Part shown: one piece after another, positions 44,530 to 57,120 of the stretch | Numbering within the stretch: the first letter of the stretch is position 1 | Layout: every line of letters starts with the position of its first letter | NCBI GenBank assembly: GCA_003008705.1 | Contig: PDUO01000038.1 | Span: 248,001-312,000 of the forward strand | Length of the DNA: 64,000 nucleotides | Source of the DNA: Pezicula radicicola | Lineage: Eukaryota > Ascomycota > Leotiomycetes > Helotiales > Dermateaceae | Direction of reading: 5' to 3' | Notes under the pieces: generated by a model | Database searches by the model: none | Seen by the model: the letters and a program-made list of their open reading frames with translations, nothing else | Told to the model about the DNA's origin: nothing | Position numbers and translations under genes: made by a program

Positions 44530-45660
44530 ATGGCGTTTGGAAACACGAATAGCTACGACAGCTACAAGGCGGACACTAATACTGTCACAACTTGGCTGGC
44601 GCGAGCGGCGGTTGTTTACGGATATAAAGAGCGCGTAACATATACTGGAGGTGGATCTCAGGTTGCGTGTACCCACTATTATTAAGTAACTCGATCGAAC
44701 CTACATTCACCTTGGTATCCCTCCAGTCAAGCACGACGAAGGGGCAGTGGAAGAGCAGTCAGAGACACGTATCAATCGACCAAGGATGAAAAGGAGAAGA
44801 ACAAGGCCCGAGATCAAAAAGTGAGTAGTTCATGTCAATATCAAGCCATTATAAGTTCTGACATTCATAAAGTCACAAGCGCCATGTAAACACGCTCTAA
44901 AAACACAAGATCTCCTTAATCAAGCTCAAATGGTTGCTAAAAGTAGCAAGATCACTGTACCGGCCGAGATATTACGTATTATCAACCGTGCTAGGAAGCG
45001 ATGTGCAACGTGGCACGAGAAGTATGCACCGGAGGCAGGCGATTCCAACAAAAGGCATACATTTTTCATTGGTATTCCGGAAGAAATTGTAGATACGCTG
45101 ATACCAGTGGTTGAGAACTCAAAGCCAGAGCCTCTGGGGCAGAAGAAGGAAGATACAGCTGTGAGTGGTAGTGAAATTAGCAATTGGTTTTGAGTGTTGA
45201 ATATCGACGACACCACAGAAGTTTCGGCTTGTTCAGATACTGTAAGTTTGCCAGACATGCAGTTAATTTTCCTCATTCAAGATCGATCCACTTCCTATCG
45301 TAGCTTGCTAACTCAATCTTCTTGGTGCAGTTTTCGGCCTGCGATGTTGTCGCCAGCGCAGCCGCTAAATCGGAGAAGTCCTCAAACGATACAAATAGCC
45401 TTGAGCAAAGTGATGAGTTAGACCACTTTTTCAAAGTATTTTGTGTCTCCGAAGATCTGGCTCGCTGGAAAGAGTTTCTTTACACTGTATGGAGCGAACA
45501 AAAGGCGGGCAAAGTCAGCATCACGACAGCTTCGGTGATTACTGATGTCGTATTCACTGTTATAGCAGAAGGGGAAGTCATGGCAACGCATCCTACCAAG
45601 AGTCCCAAGAATACGTACTGTTTGCTTACTAACTCCCTTGGTTGTTCGGGACTTGGGTAA
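44530..45660 (+). CDS. Short DUF6604-type protein (likely truncated)
   Basis: Best model: exons 44530-44666, 44727-44820, 44873-45160 and 45331-45660, giving 282 residues. The N-terminus SYDSYKADTNTVTTWLARAA matches RYKVDTNSFTSWLTGVA of the long relative at 59827. KITVPAEILRIINRARKRCATWHEKYAP and RHTFFIGIPEEIVDTL follow, then FFKVFCVSEDLARWKEFLYTVWSEQK, matching FKAFCTFQDFNDIRQHVMQLWKGYR in the relative. After about residue 255 the likeness stops, and the frame ends within 30 codons, where the relative goes on for nearly 500 more. The 5' site of intron 1 (GC/GTGTAC) and the 170-nt third intron are the weakest joins. It is either a short version of the family or a truncated gene. Function of the family is unknown to me. 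Confidence 0.6.
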
Positions 45661-47004
45661 GCCGGACTATTCTCTATAGACTCTACGGCGTACACGTTAG
45701 TGAAGTTTCGGACCGTCTCTGCAAGCCAGGTATGCTTGGTTCCTCCACCCTTTCACTTTGCATCTATTATGAACCCCCAGAGTTACGAAGATAACTCAGT
45801 AATCTAGCATGTATTTAATTTTGGTAACCCCATATCCTAGAAGCTGTTTTTGCAATGTATGATCGCTAATAGATAATACAGTCCGACAAAACCGTCCTCC
45901 AGATCCCGTGCGGTATTGGCAAGAAGCACTCCAAAGGACTAGAAGAGAAAGCAAGAAAGAAGAAGAAGAAGAAGAAGATATTGTAACTAAATATCTAATC
46001 AAGCAAAAGAATACTATTGAGTGGGGAAAAGCTGGGCGAATGATACCCACTGTAGTATGGTGTAGACAACCGGCCTCCTTTGGTTCGGGGGTATCTTCCT
46101 TAATAGAGACGGTTGAGTTGTCTTATGTGTCACAGAGTCCTTATCTCAAGCGCAGATCTTGAAAAGGAATGACGATGAGATCAGTTCCTGAAAAAGAGCG
46201 GCAGTCCGGCCCATTAGTACTGAATCACTAATGGGTAGTCTTTACACTGAAATATGTGCGACGCACGGAGTACTGTGAATCCCTTGAAAAGGGGGCTGTC
46301 TCGAGATTAAGGATTGCTCTGCGTTGACAGGAGAGCGCTTGCGGATCTTATTTGGTATTGTTGCATCCATGCTAATGGGTCTTTTTGTTTATTTAGGCTT
46401 TCTGCTGCCCCCAACCATCTCGCGGCTCTCGAGTTAGCACTAGCAACGCTAACTTCTCCATGCACGCCGAAGAACTGTATTGCGCCTCCCCGGCTATACT
46501 TAAGTCATATGAGTTCCCTAACAGTCACGACCCTGGTAGAACTAACATGTCCTACATTAAATATCAAATTTTTTTTTTAGCAGAGTATCTGTATCAGGAG
46601 CCCAAAGTCCCTCGTCTTTGCAAGCTACGGAAGCTTTACAAGTTTCCCGCGGATAAGGTCTCTGCAACGAGTTTCTCCGGCTATCAAGGTGAGAATCGGA
46701 CGATTGTATCCCTTCTATTCAGGGATCCGTCGTCAAAGGTCGCGGGAAAGGCAAGCTTCATGCAAGCGAGCAAGCTTGCTGTCATCCAACCCTGTCTCGC
46801 GAACCGAGCCTGTCACCCCACTCCCATGTTCGGCATTGTGCATCAAAGGCTCCGCGATAACATGCACATAATCCGAACGGTCCCAGGTCTTCGAAACGAC
46901 TGCAACGATAAGAGTCCTTGATTGGGAATCTACGTACCTCTGTAAGATTTGATAGAACAGCTGCTTTACAGAGAGAAACAATCATAGGTTTCAAACTCTC
47001 AGTC
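45661..47004. other. Intergenic region with a GAA microsatellite and small hairpin
   Basis: May contain eroded downstream parts of the short DUF6604 gene. A GAA run lies at about 45957-45980 and a perfect 9-bp stem (CCCATTAGT ... ACTAATGGG) at about 46209-46234. The 153-codon plus frame at 46460-46921 has no motif and I do not call it. Confidence 0.45.
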
Positions 47005-48127
47005 ATGTCTCCGCCTATTGGAAATACTGCTTCTGCAGCGACGGTTGATAATAATGAAGGTCCGTTGAGTTTGAAGCTCAGGGGGGAGAATAAGTTTGGA
47101 GATTTTAGAGATGATTTGGCAAGAGATGGTTTTGCGGTTGTTAAAGGTGCTGTTCCGCGTGAAGTAGCGGATAGTGTGGTAGAAAAGTTGTACCAGTATC
47201 TTGAGAACTTGTTAGTATGCCCCCAATTCCTTACAAGAAAACTGCCAGAAATCATGTTTGTAAGTGTCTGTAAATGCTGATACAGCTTCCCTTAATAGCA
47301 ACCTCGGCTTCGACCGAAACGATCCGACTACTATTAAACGCGCAAAACTCCCCTACATCAACGAAAAAGGAATGCTAATGCACTATGGATCAGCCCATGA
47401 ATCTTTTGTCTGGACAATCCGCAGTGCACCAGGAGTAATCAGTGCCTTCGAAAAAGTCTTCGATACACCCGACCTCATCATCTCCTTCGATGCGATAAAC
47501 GTCAGTTTCCACGATCGCTCAGATTGGCCCGCAAATACTCCCTGGCCACACCAAGATCAAGACCCAGAGAAACCTGGATTTCGCTGCTTGCAAGGCCTTG
47601 TGAATTTACAACATTGTGGACCGGATGATGGAGGGTTGATTGCTTGTAAAGGTGGTCATCTTTTGAGTGAAGAGTTCCATGTTGCGATGAAAGATGAAGA
47701 GAGAATTCCGCAGTGGACGAATGAGTGGTATGGCTTTACAGATGCGGGGATGAAATGGCTTGCGGATCGCGGTTGTGTTTGGGAGAAGGTATGTGCGGAA
47801 CCTGGAGATTTAATAGTTTGGGACTCGAGAACGCCGCACTATAATAAAAGTCCTGAGAAAGGAAGTAAGCAAGATCGGATGGCTATTTATACTTGTTATA
47901 TGCCAGTTGAACAGGCTTCGCAAGAAGATCTGATCAGGAAAAAAGATGCATGGGATCGGAAGGTTGGAACATCGCATTGGCCGAATGCGAAGTTTGTAGG
48001 AAGTAATGGTCCGATGAGAGGGGAGAATCTGAATGGAATTGAGAGGAGGTGGCCAGTTGAGGTTCCGGAGTTGAGTGAGAGGGCTTTTAAACTTACTGGT
48101 ATTCCTTATATCAAGAGCCAGGTGTAG
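47005..48127 (+). CDS. PhyH-family Fe(II)/2-oxoglutarate dioxygenase
   Basis: Two exons (47005-47210, 47299-48127; 88-nt intron) give 344 residues. The iron triad is visible: His153 and Asp155 in WPHQDQDP, and His249 in DSRTPHYN. HCGPDDGGLIACKGGH and GDLIVWDSRTPH are typical of phytanoyl-CoA dioxygenase (PhyH)-like proteins. Such fungal enzymes hydroxylate or desaturate small molecules, often in secondary metabolism. A strong ATG (AGTCATGTCTCC) at 47005 is preferred over an in-frame one at 46918 whose extra residues look like leader. It converges on the Zn2Cys6 regulator at 48378 and sits in a row with a receptor-like protein and an MFS carrier. Confidence 0.9.
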
Positions 48128-48377
48128 ATGACAATTCATGAATTGCTTACTTTGCTGTAACGCAGGTGACGCTTCTCTGCATTCATGTATTCTAGTTCAC
48201 CTCATCGCTTAAGTTGCACTACATAAGATCTCCATATATCACATGGATATATATAAATAACATTACCAGAAATGAAGCTTTTGCAATCCCTTATCCCTCC
48301 AAACTCAAAAATGTATCCATTTTTGGTAGTGAGTCCACTACCTCTCTTGTTCATTTCATGCTTGATTCATATGTTCC

Positions 48378-50877
48378 TCAAGTACCCATGAGATCCATTC
48401 CATTCCCATCATTTTGCAACCACCTCCAAGGATCCGCTAATGCAAAATCACCAAACATTCTATTCCAATCCTCCAACTGTCCTGCAACTCCATAATCCCA
48501 CTCATTCAGAGGGTCCGAGCCCAGAGACGGATCGGTGAAGTCGGTTATTCCAGTGTTCGGATGTTGATTTGGTGTTCCTGCTGCTGAATCTCGGCTTGTA
48601 TCTCTGCTATATACCTCGTGTTGGATCTGTCGTTGCAGTACAGTGATTGCTTCGCATAGTTAGAGGCATGTACATGGGAAGGATCTAAGGGTGGAGTACC
48701 TTCGACAAATTTTGGATGCTGTCCTGAGGCTGCATATTGCGTTTCCGCATGACGGGATAGGACGGTCAATAACTATCAACTTTAGCACTTAGCTGGCAAA
48801 CCGTGAGTACTGATTTTACTTACTTCCAAATCAGCTCTATTCCGCTTCTCGCCCACATCTTTCATAATGTGAAAGCCTAGAATCATCATTGCAGTCATTA
48901 TTCCCGTGCTCATGAATATCCCGGAATGCGTTCGTTGATCAATGAGTCGAATGTGTAGATCGGCTATCCTTCGAGCGGAATTTATCAGAATTACCTCGCT
49001 GCTTCGGAGTCGTGGTTGGGTTGGACTGTTGAGACAGTATTGTTCTACTTTTGCTTTGTAGGTTTTTGAATCCAATAGCAGTGCTGCTTGGTGGACCGTT
49101 ATAAGTCTGTTTAATAGTTAGAAAGTTTTTGTTTGATTATCTGGGAGAGAAAGAATCTTACGTTTGGAAGTAACTTGATGCGAGAAAGGTTGCGAGGTGT
49201 AGTTCTTTAGGCGAGCATAGTAGGTCTAAGGAGGGTCTTTTGCTTATTAGCACTGCAACACGGAGTACAGAGAAATTAACGAATAGGAGCGTACCTGATC
49301 TCCTCTGGCTCGACATTAGCAGCCCAATCACATAACTCTCGATCAATGCGTCCAATATCTCTCAATAAATCAGACGCATTTCTGGTTTCTGGCGGTCGCA
49401 TGTATAATACTTCATACAGTCCACTTTGGATCCTCGCAAGTCCGACCCATAGCTTGAAGAAATCTATTCCTCGCTCCATAGAACTCGGTATGACCTGGTT
49501 GCAAAGTGCATCTCTGATAGCAACAGGTCTTCCAATTTCAAGTCCATACTGCTGTTCGAGGCAGTAACAAACCCACCAGATACGTGCATCTAGACCATTA
49601 TCATTATTTGGCTGTTCTTCACCAGGAGTGTGGACTTTCTTCTCTACTTTTGCTTGATGTAATCCGAGAGAATTCGCAATTCTTATAGCTTGAGCGAGAG
49701 ACTGTGCGCCACAACCATCCTTATTTCGAGCCTTTAAAGCTACTGTGAGTAATAACAGGGCCTGGACTGATACGAGGTATGGAATGGATATTATGTAAGT
49801 CCAGAGATTGTATGCTGCTGTGAGATATATCCATCCAGTTTCTGAATAGTACCCGGCACTCTCATCGGCTCCTAGTGCAAAGACAGCATATGCACATGCT
49901 AACTGGGGAATCTCATCCTGAGGAAGGTTTGTGAGATCTTGAGACGTCAGCCACTCAGTCTTAGATCTGAAAGTTTTGATATCAAGAACAGGAAAAAGTG
50001 GATGAATACGCTCCACGAATGCTTCCGAATAAATATTTCTTTCAGTCGTAGAAGGTAAAGCTGGAAGGGCATGAGCATTGCCAAGTTTCGGCAGAGGAAA
50101 TTCTTCAGCATGGTGCATGCCGTAGACAAATTTAGGTCCCACGGGTTCAAGACCCCTTCGTTCGAAACATCGATCCAGATGTTTTGATAGAGCTTGTAAG
50201 GTTCCTCCACCGACGAATTTTCGCTTTTGATGTGCCGCCATATTGATAATCATTTCTTGGTCGTATGAGCACTGTTGAGGCTCTAGTTCCTGGGTTTGTG
50301 AGAGATGGGCGATTTTTGACGTCATGGAAACCTTTGGTGGTGGGAGGAAATAATGAGGTGAAGATGCGGCTGTGCTGCCAGATGGCGAAGTCTTGTATTC
50401 AGCGACATGTAGTTGATTCCAGTTTATCTCTGTTAGTACTTGGGAAGCTCGTTGAATTTGCTCTTCTGAAGATCCATAGACATAAGACGTCTGTCCCAAT
50501 GATCCAGGTCTTGACTCGTTGATATTGACCCTTCCGTTCGAGGGAACAGACGAATTGTTTTTCTGGTTCGCTCTTCTTCGTATGACGACAGTGTCCTGCG
50601 TTCTCGGGTCCGTTGTGATGCATTGCTCATTTCTCTCCCTACAATTGCGACAACTGGGCTGTCCTTCATCGCATCTAACTTTCCTCTTCCGACATTGATT
50701 ACACGCATTTGAAAGTCGTTGTCGCTTTGAACCGGGGATGTCCATCGAGCTAGCATGGACCACCAAGTCCTGATGGAAAGATCGACAAAACTCCTGGTGC
50801 TCCTTGCTCAAATCAAGTTTTGTTGCTGTGGATATGCGTGATATGCGATCGAGCTTCAACGCACTGTCTTCTTTCAC
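48378..50877 (-). CDS. Zn(II)2Cys6 transcription factor with fungal_trans middle domain
   Basis: Five exons (49295-50877, 49162-49242, 48824-49106, 48674-48772, 48378-48626; introns 47-55 nt) give 764 residues. The binuclear zinc cluster is complete at Cys59, 62, 69, 76, 79 and 86 (ACNQCRKRKVRCDEGQPSC, then RNCRERNEQC). A middle homology domain follows: EAFVERIHPLFPVLD, ACAYAVFALGA, RIANSLGLHQ, DARIWWVCYCLEQQYGLEIGRP. The C-terminus is acidic/aromatic (WDYGVAGQLEDWNRMFGDFA), a possible activation region. An in-frame Met45 (codon at 50745) just before the cluster is an alternative start. The last intron (48627-48673, 47 nt, weak donor GTACAT, CTAAC inside) is the least certain join; without it the protein ends at 48545 instead. 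Confidence 0.85.
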
Positions 50878-51448
50878 CCCGGTATGTCTTGAACCTCCCT
50901 AGGCAGCTCCTAGTCCTCTGTCATTTGACAGTGGATCTAGTATGCGCCAACGACATGCCACGGTGACTCCAATCGGTAGAGACCTTGTGATATAACGAAT
51001 CTTGATCTGGATGAGTTGTGTTTTTTGTTTTTTTTGTTTTGTATGTGTAAAGTGTTGGGAGATTACGAAGTAGGAGGCTCACAAAAATTGCAGATAATGG
51101 AGGTTGTACGAAGGCGTACATGCGTTCCTGGTCCTATGTTATTTCCATGCCGCTCGCTTAGAACGGCTTCCTTCCGCCTTCAGTCCAACAAGCATGAACC
51201 AGGGTCCTCATCCCTGGTTAAATGTTAAATGCATGCAATATCAACGTAATGGCAGAATTCCCAGGAAAAAATTCATCAAGTGGGAACGGAAAAAATATCT
51301 CCATGTTAGATATGCCCCTTTCTTACGAAGGACTGTAGAAAGAATATCTGTATGTTGGGGTGATTGTGACGAAGCGCTGATATGTTCTTTGGCTATTTGA
51401 CTAGATACTACTATATACATTTTTCTGAAATCCCATAAATAAAGCTTT
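50878..51448. other. Promoter side of the regulator and 3' flank of the receptor-like gene
   Basis: No gene recognised. Confidence 0.5.
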
Positions 51449-52918
51449 TTACACATGCTCGAACCTTTTCATACTCCCATCGCTACTCTGATCCGCATCC
51501 AGAAAAGTATCTCTGTTCTCAATCACTGTCACATCGACCGTCTTCGATATCTCCATTTTCCCAGGTTGAGCACCCAAAACATGCCTCTCACTCTCCCCAT
51601 CCCCATGTACTTTATCCTTTCCAGCCCAAAACTTGTTCGTAACAACTGGCTGGCCAGTAAACGTGTTATCGTTTTCATGCGTACTACGAAGTTCGAATGC
51701 TTGTGGTCCCTTGCCTGCGCGGTTCTTGGTTCCCAATCCATAACCACTCACACCTTGTCGGCCGTATGTGTTTGACGAATGGCCATGTGTAGAGAGAAGA
51801 CTTGGGAATAACTGGCGCATAAGCGGCTTTATGGCGGCAACCGATGCACAGAAAATACCTGTATTGACTTCTATTACGCTCCAGAGCGCAATTACTACAT
51901 CATCCCCTATCATTCATATCAGTAAACCTCTGTAAATTAAGCCTGCATATTAGATCAAACCCACAAGAAGGATCCGAACTGTCAGCTAATTCGGCGACAA
52001 GTCTTGTACGGATTATCGCTGCAACAATGACCAGCAATGATGTTGCCAGAATAACTAACAATGCAAGCTTTTGCCTGAATGCCATCTGCAAAGCAACTAC
52101 AACTGTTAGCAGTGCCTCGTGAAAAAGTGTTTAAGGTAGCTTACTAATTCGAGGGATTACAAAAGCCAATAGAAGAACATCACCAAAGATGTTGAAAACT
52201 CCAGTCACATTGACGACCGTAATCTCGTTGACGGGACAATTCGGATCTGAGATAGCCCATGCGTCGCTAACAGGATTGCACTCAAAGATCTGTACAAGAA
52301 GAAGTGGTATAGTGAACAGAACAATGAAAATCATCAGACCATACACCATCAATCTACTCTTACGATCCGTAAAAATTCGAAGGTAAAAAGCACAGATTCC
52401 AAGCTTTGTAGTGCTTAGTACAAGTTGATATATGAGGCGTATGACGTATGCAATGATATCTTGAGGTACCACATCGGCGAGGACGAGTGTTTGAATATGT
52501 CTGCCAGCTCCATATTTGACGATGATGCAATCAAGGGTTGAAAGTACAACAGATCCAAGCTGTGAAGTATATCAGCCAAACCTTCGGGATGCCTCTCTCA
52601 AAGTCAGAAACATACCCAAGATGCTGTAAGTAAAGTGTCGTCTAGCCCCCATATCCCCAAAATAATGGCTCGAGAGTAGATACGCGCAAGAACGAAGACG
52701 GTTGCTATTGCTACTGGCGCTATGCAACTCCAAAGATATTCCGAAACTCGACTCTCAGCCAGAAATGCGGCCGTTGGCGCTGTTGTTGATGACTATCGTT
52801 GAATTAGCCCTCCAGTTCATGTCCTTCCCAATAGTGTTCAGTTCTTGGTGATGTGGAAAGGCTGCCCCACGGATCTTACACTTCATCGTGTGAAATTGGA
52901 TGGACATACCGACGACAT
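51449..52918 (-). CDS. Second SAT4/Pth11-type rhodopsin-like membrane protein
   Basis: Five exons (52910-52918, 52616-52792, 52145-52559, 51965-52096, 51449-51906; introns 117, 56, 48 and 58 nt) give 396 residues with all phases consistent. The first exon would be only nine bases (Met-Ser-Ser). Hallmarks: IWGLDDTLLTASW, VKYGAGRHIQTL, STTKLGICAFYLRIF, IFECNPVSDAW, NVTGVFNIFGDVLLLAFVIPRI, LQMAFRQKLALLVI, WSVIEVNTGIFCASVAAIKPLMRQLFP. Seven hydrophobic helices are followed by a ~130-residue polar tail with GGY/GLG-like and acidic pieces. Role as for the relative at 26652: a possible surface sensor, ligand unknown. It lies head-to-tail behind the Zn2Cys6 regulator on the same strand. Confidence 0.87.
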
Positions 52919-54875
52919 ACTCCGATGGTCGATTTGACGATGTGCCGAGTAGAATGAGTATAGTAAGTGGAAAAGATCTACTGAACTTTGAAAAGAGGCA
53001 AGAGCGACGCTCACTTTCTTGTTACTGATCCACACAGATATCATCGTCTGAACTACCGGTCTGAACTACTAGTACGAGCCGACCTCTTGGTCTGCCTAAA
53101 GCCGCTGTAGACATGGGTGCTCGGAAAAGACCATCGACAAAACATGTCAACAGTCTCGAGTTGGTCCTACTGAAAGCGAACACCATGAAGGAATTTCCTC
53201 AATTATTCAAGTGATCTCGCAAGACAATTCTAGACCTACTCAACCGACCCCAGGGATAGTCCTCCGTGCCTCTTCAGCCACTGTCGTTGCTTTATGCACT
53301 GGCCAAGCATCTCTCCTGTGGACTCGATAGCGGAGATCAAACATGATGGGAGCCTCCGGTAAGTTATCCGACCCTGCTCGTTGGAAAAGTGCTGGTTAAG
53401 ACCACCTAAAGCTCTACCAACAAGATAAAAATGCTAAGTTCCAGAATGTAATTCTAAACGTCGCACGATGCCAATGGTAACGTGTTAGTGGCGTTGTGTT
53501 ACTTAAACTGGGACGACAACCTTGCAGGTTAAAGGACAAAGCTATTGCAGCTATGAAGAGAATATGTATTTCACGATGCGCACGAGAGGCGTGTACAAGC
53601 ATGGTTTTAGATTAAGGCTGTTGGATAAGGTACTGGTCCAAGCCTATGATGGCTACCCGAGCAGCATGAACTAAGTATCCAAGCTCGGTTCATCCCAGAT
53701 CCCGGGACCTAGGATCCACACTTTTATATTAACCTCAGAGGTGTTCGTTGTGGCGTGATTCTCGGTTTTATTTGCTACAATTGCCAGAGAATAGAGAATA
53801 AATCTAGCCCCCAATTTTAAGCGAGGATGTCTAACGGTCTGAGTCCTGAATTGATTAATAGCTTGTCGAATATACCATAGATTCTTCAGATTCGCACTTG
53901 ACTTTGGCGGTTGGAGCCGTGATCTTATACTGGTCTTGTTGATCCCGCTTTCATAGTGGGTGTAGGCTAGTGAGAGAGTACCAAGTGCGGAGGCGGGGGA
54001 GGGGGAGGGGGGTAGTAGGGCATAGATTCCGAAATACAAATGTAGGAAAGTGCTTCCAAACATATGTTGGCAAAAAATAGATGACAGTTCTACCATTATT
54101 ATTGTCCTAGTTTCCCCATTTCCTTCGTTTTTACTTTCTCAAGTACCCTCAAAGACTCAACAAACGCAACCTCAAGACATGTAATCTTACGCTGATATGT
54201 AATCTTATGCTGATATGTGTAACGCGCTTACGCAACACAAAATTTGGATTTTGGATGGCGCAAGAAGTTCATCCATTCAATGGTTTTTGCTGGGATGATA
54301 TGCGGAAAGATGAAGCTCGCTCGAGGAAATCCGCGACAGCACCGAATTTAATGATGCTTTTCACCTCTACCGACCCTGTTGTTGCATACTACAAGCGGGG
54401 AAGTAAGCGACCACTCAAAGCTCTTGTGCACTGACAGGCTTGGTTCGGATCGCGGGGGAGGGGCTGATCCACCCACGGGAGCCATCCCAATTGGTTTGCC
54501 TGTGGCTCAATGCGTTTTATTCTTTTTCTATGGCAGGAATTGACCTTTCATACGGTGCAGGGTCGGCACTCCGAATTGTGTTCCAACAATCTTCGGGGTA
54601 TTGACCACATATAATAAGAAGCGGACACCGGCAAGTGGGGGGCTGGGGTTGCCTTTCACAGACCTGCTTCAATAATAACAAGCACCTGGTCTGCAGGTTT
54701 GGGAGTCTTTGGATGGATATTAATTGTGGTACAGTATATAGTGGAACACGTCTGCCAGAATAGATACTTCCATACGCAGTGAGAGAATCTTCTTTTTCGT
54801 TTTGTTTCCTGCATCTCGCTTCTTGAAATTGGTTGAAGTCATTCCTTTCCTTCACACCATCCTTCAATAGCGAAA
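52919..54875. other. Intergenic region between divergent membrane-protein genes
   Basis: About 2 kb holding both promoters. The minus-strand frame 53671-54096 (141 codons) has no motif and is probably chance. The stretch just before 54876 is the MFS leader. Confidence 0.5.
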
Positions 54876-56815
54876 ATGGAGGAAAGTACGCCAACTACGC
54901 CAAAGAACACCAGCACGATAGAAGATGAGAAAATATTCGCTTCAAAAACCGTCGATGTTGACGAAAACATACACCAAGAGCATACGGAACACGTTGATGG
55001 AAATGCTTTCCTCGTTAACTCTAAGGGTTCTATTCGCCGATTGCCCATCCCCTCAAGTGATCCGAATGACCCTTTGAACTGGCCAAAATGGATGAAGGCT
55101 GGGCTTATCATCAGCAGTTGTTGGTTTGGTAAGTCATTAATTGCGTTCGGATCCCAAAAGTCGGAGTCTAACTTTTAAACATAGCAACGATGTCTCTGGC
55201 ACTAATAGGTGGCCTTGGTGCAATCTTGGGTGATTTCTTTGGAATATACCTACCTCAAGGTATATCCGAGACGAACATTGTTCTCTTACTTACACTTCCA
55301 TCACTCTTTACTGGTATTGGTAAGTTTTCACAATCTTCAAGTTTACCAATTCTCCATTTTTTTAACAAGAATATTTAGGAAACTATATCGTGCTCCCGTT
55401 TGCCTTGGCATTTGGCCGTCGGCCAGCATTCTTAGTTGCTGCCGTAGTCCTTACATTCTCAACTGTGGGAGCTGCCTGTCAAAATAGCTTCAGCGGCCAT
55501 CTTGCTGCTCGTATTTTTCAGGGTCTAAGCTCTGGTGCTACTGAATCTGTTAGTTTGGAAGCGCTTCTAGAACGAGAGTTTTGCTAATAAAATCTAGCTT
55601 CTACCCCTTATGTTAACTGAAGTAACATTCATGCACCAGCGTGCTTTGGTATTTGGCTTGTACTGGAGCACCCAAACAGCGATGTCCAGTCTTCTTAATG
55701 CAGCCAGCTCTTACGAAGCCGTCATTACCTGGCGTTGGTACTACGGTGTGTTCGCTATAACCGCTGGTGTAGGATTGATTCTTGGAATACTTTTTGGCTT
55801 TGAGACTCGTTATCTTCGACCAGCTGCTACTCTAGATGGCCAAATCGTCGTCACCGACCATTTTGGTGTTACTCGTGTCCTTAACGAGGAGGAAGGAAGA
55901 GAATATCTTGAAGTCAACGGAGAATTTAGTGCTAGTGGCACAAACAACGATGGTACACCGATAGTACCCAAAACTTACGCACAACTTGTGAATCCCTGGT
56001 CAGGGACAACTCCAGGGGCTGGTCGTATTGTTATCCAAGGTTACGTAGCCATGTTCAAGGCTCTTGCTTCACCCGGACTCTGGTTCGCCATCCTCGCCCC
56101 GTCAATTACCCTTGGCGTCGCTGTTGCAATTGGATTGACTTATAATACTGTCCTCGAGAACAACTACGACTGGCCAGCAAAAAACATTGGTCTGATCAAC
56201 TTAGCACCCATCCCAGCATCCTACCTCGCTCTTGCATTTGCAGGTTATGGAGGTGACAAGATCACACTTTTCATGGCTAAACGCAACGGTGGTGTTGCTA
56301 AACCGGAATATCGTCTTATTCCGCTTATTTTCCCGTTCATTACCGGCATCATGGGTATTCTGATTTATTCATATACTGCTGATAATACCTCTCATACTGG
56401 CAGCTGGGCTGGCCCAGTCATAGGTGAGCTCCTTTCCCATCTGTACCCACTTATAAGAAGCTAACTTTACTTTACAGGCTGGGGAATCTATGAATTCGCC
56501 TTCGTCTGCACCCTAATCACATCGACCTCTTTTGCGGCCGAAGTTTGGCCTCAGAACCCCGGACCAGCACTTGTCATCGTTCTCGGCTCTAAGAATATTT
56601 TTGCGTTCGGTATTTCTTATGCTCTCACACCCATGGTTGAGGAACATGGTTATACCTGGGCCTTTGGAATCTTAACTGGTGTCTTTGCCGGTGTATTCTT
56701 GCTTGGTATCCCGATTTATTTCTTGAATCCCAAGTGGAGAAAATGGAACTCTGAGAGAGAAGCGAGAGGGAAAGAAAGACGGGTTGAGAGCAGTGATAGC
56801 TACGGAGTTGCATAA
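54876..56815 (+). CDS. MFS transporter, DHA1-like
   Basis: Five exons (54876-55128, 55185-55319, 55379-55548, 55598-56423, 56478-56815; introns 49-59 nt, phases consistent) give 573 residues with 12 predicted helices and a long central loop. Typical fungal features: RRLPIPSSDPNDPLNWPKWMK just before TM1, ALAFGRRPAFLVAAVV (loop 2-3 region), ARIFQGLSSGATESLLPLM, FGLYWSTQTAMSS, NPWSGTTPGAGRI in the centre, and AEVWPQNPGPALVIV near the end. This group of proton-coupled exporters includes drug and small-molecule pumps, but some members import metabolites; the cargo cannot be told. The N-terminal ~60 residues are acidic and cytosolic. Confidence 0.92.
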
Positions 56816-57120
56816 TAATATCTCGGGTGGGTGTTAATGCGATTTGGCGTGCGAGATATGGCTTGCGTTTTGCTGTACTGCAGTTGCTTTTATCTTCTGC
56901 TATAGACTATTTTGTTCTGTAGATCACAAAAGAGTTGACTTCGCTGGAATCGATTTATAAAAATGACAGTTTGATTCGTTTCGTAAGTCTCGGAGGCTGA
57001 AAGCAAGTTGATCTAATGTAGCCTTGGGTAAATGAGGAGGCTTGGCATATTCAATGTAGTTGTATTATCACGACTACTGGCGGGAACCTCCGTAGTAATT
57101 CGACAATACTACAGCGATAT
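56816..57120. other. 3' flank of the MFS gene
   Basis: No gene recognised. The base composition is still ordinary. Confidence 0.5.

Noticed and set aside
46460..46921. 153-codon plus-strand frame upstream of the PhyH gene
   Set aside because: No domain, signal or splice partner, and mixed low-quality composition; kept as spacer.
53671..54096. 141-codon minus-strand frame
   Set aside because: No motif; hydrophobic start looks signal-like but the rest has no family character and lies in a shared promoter region.
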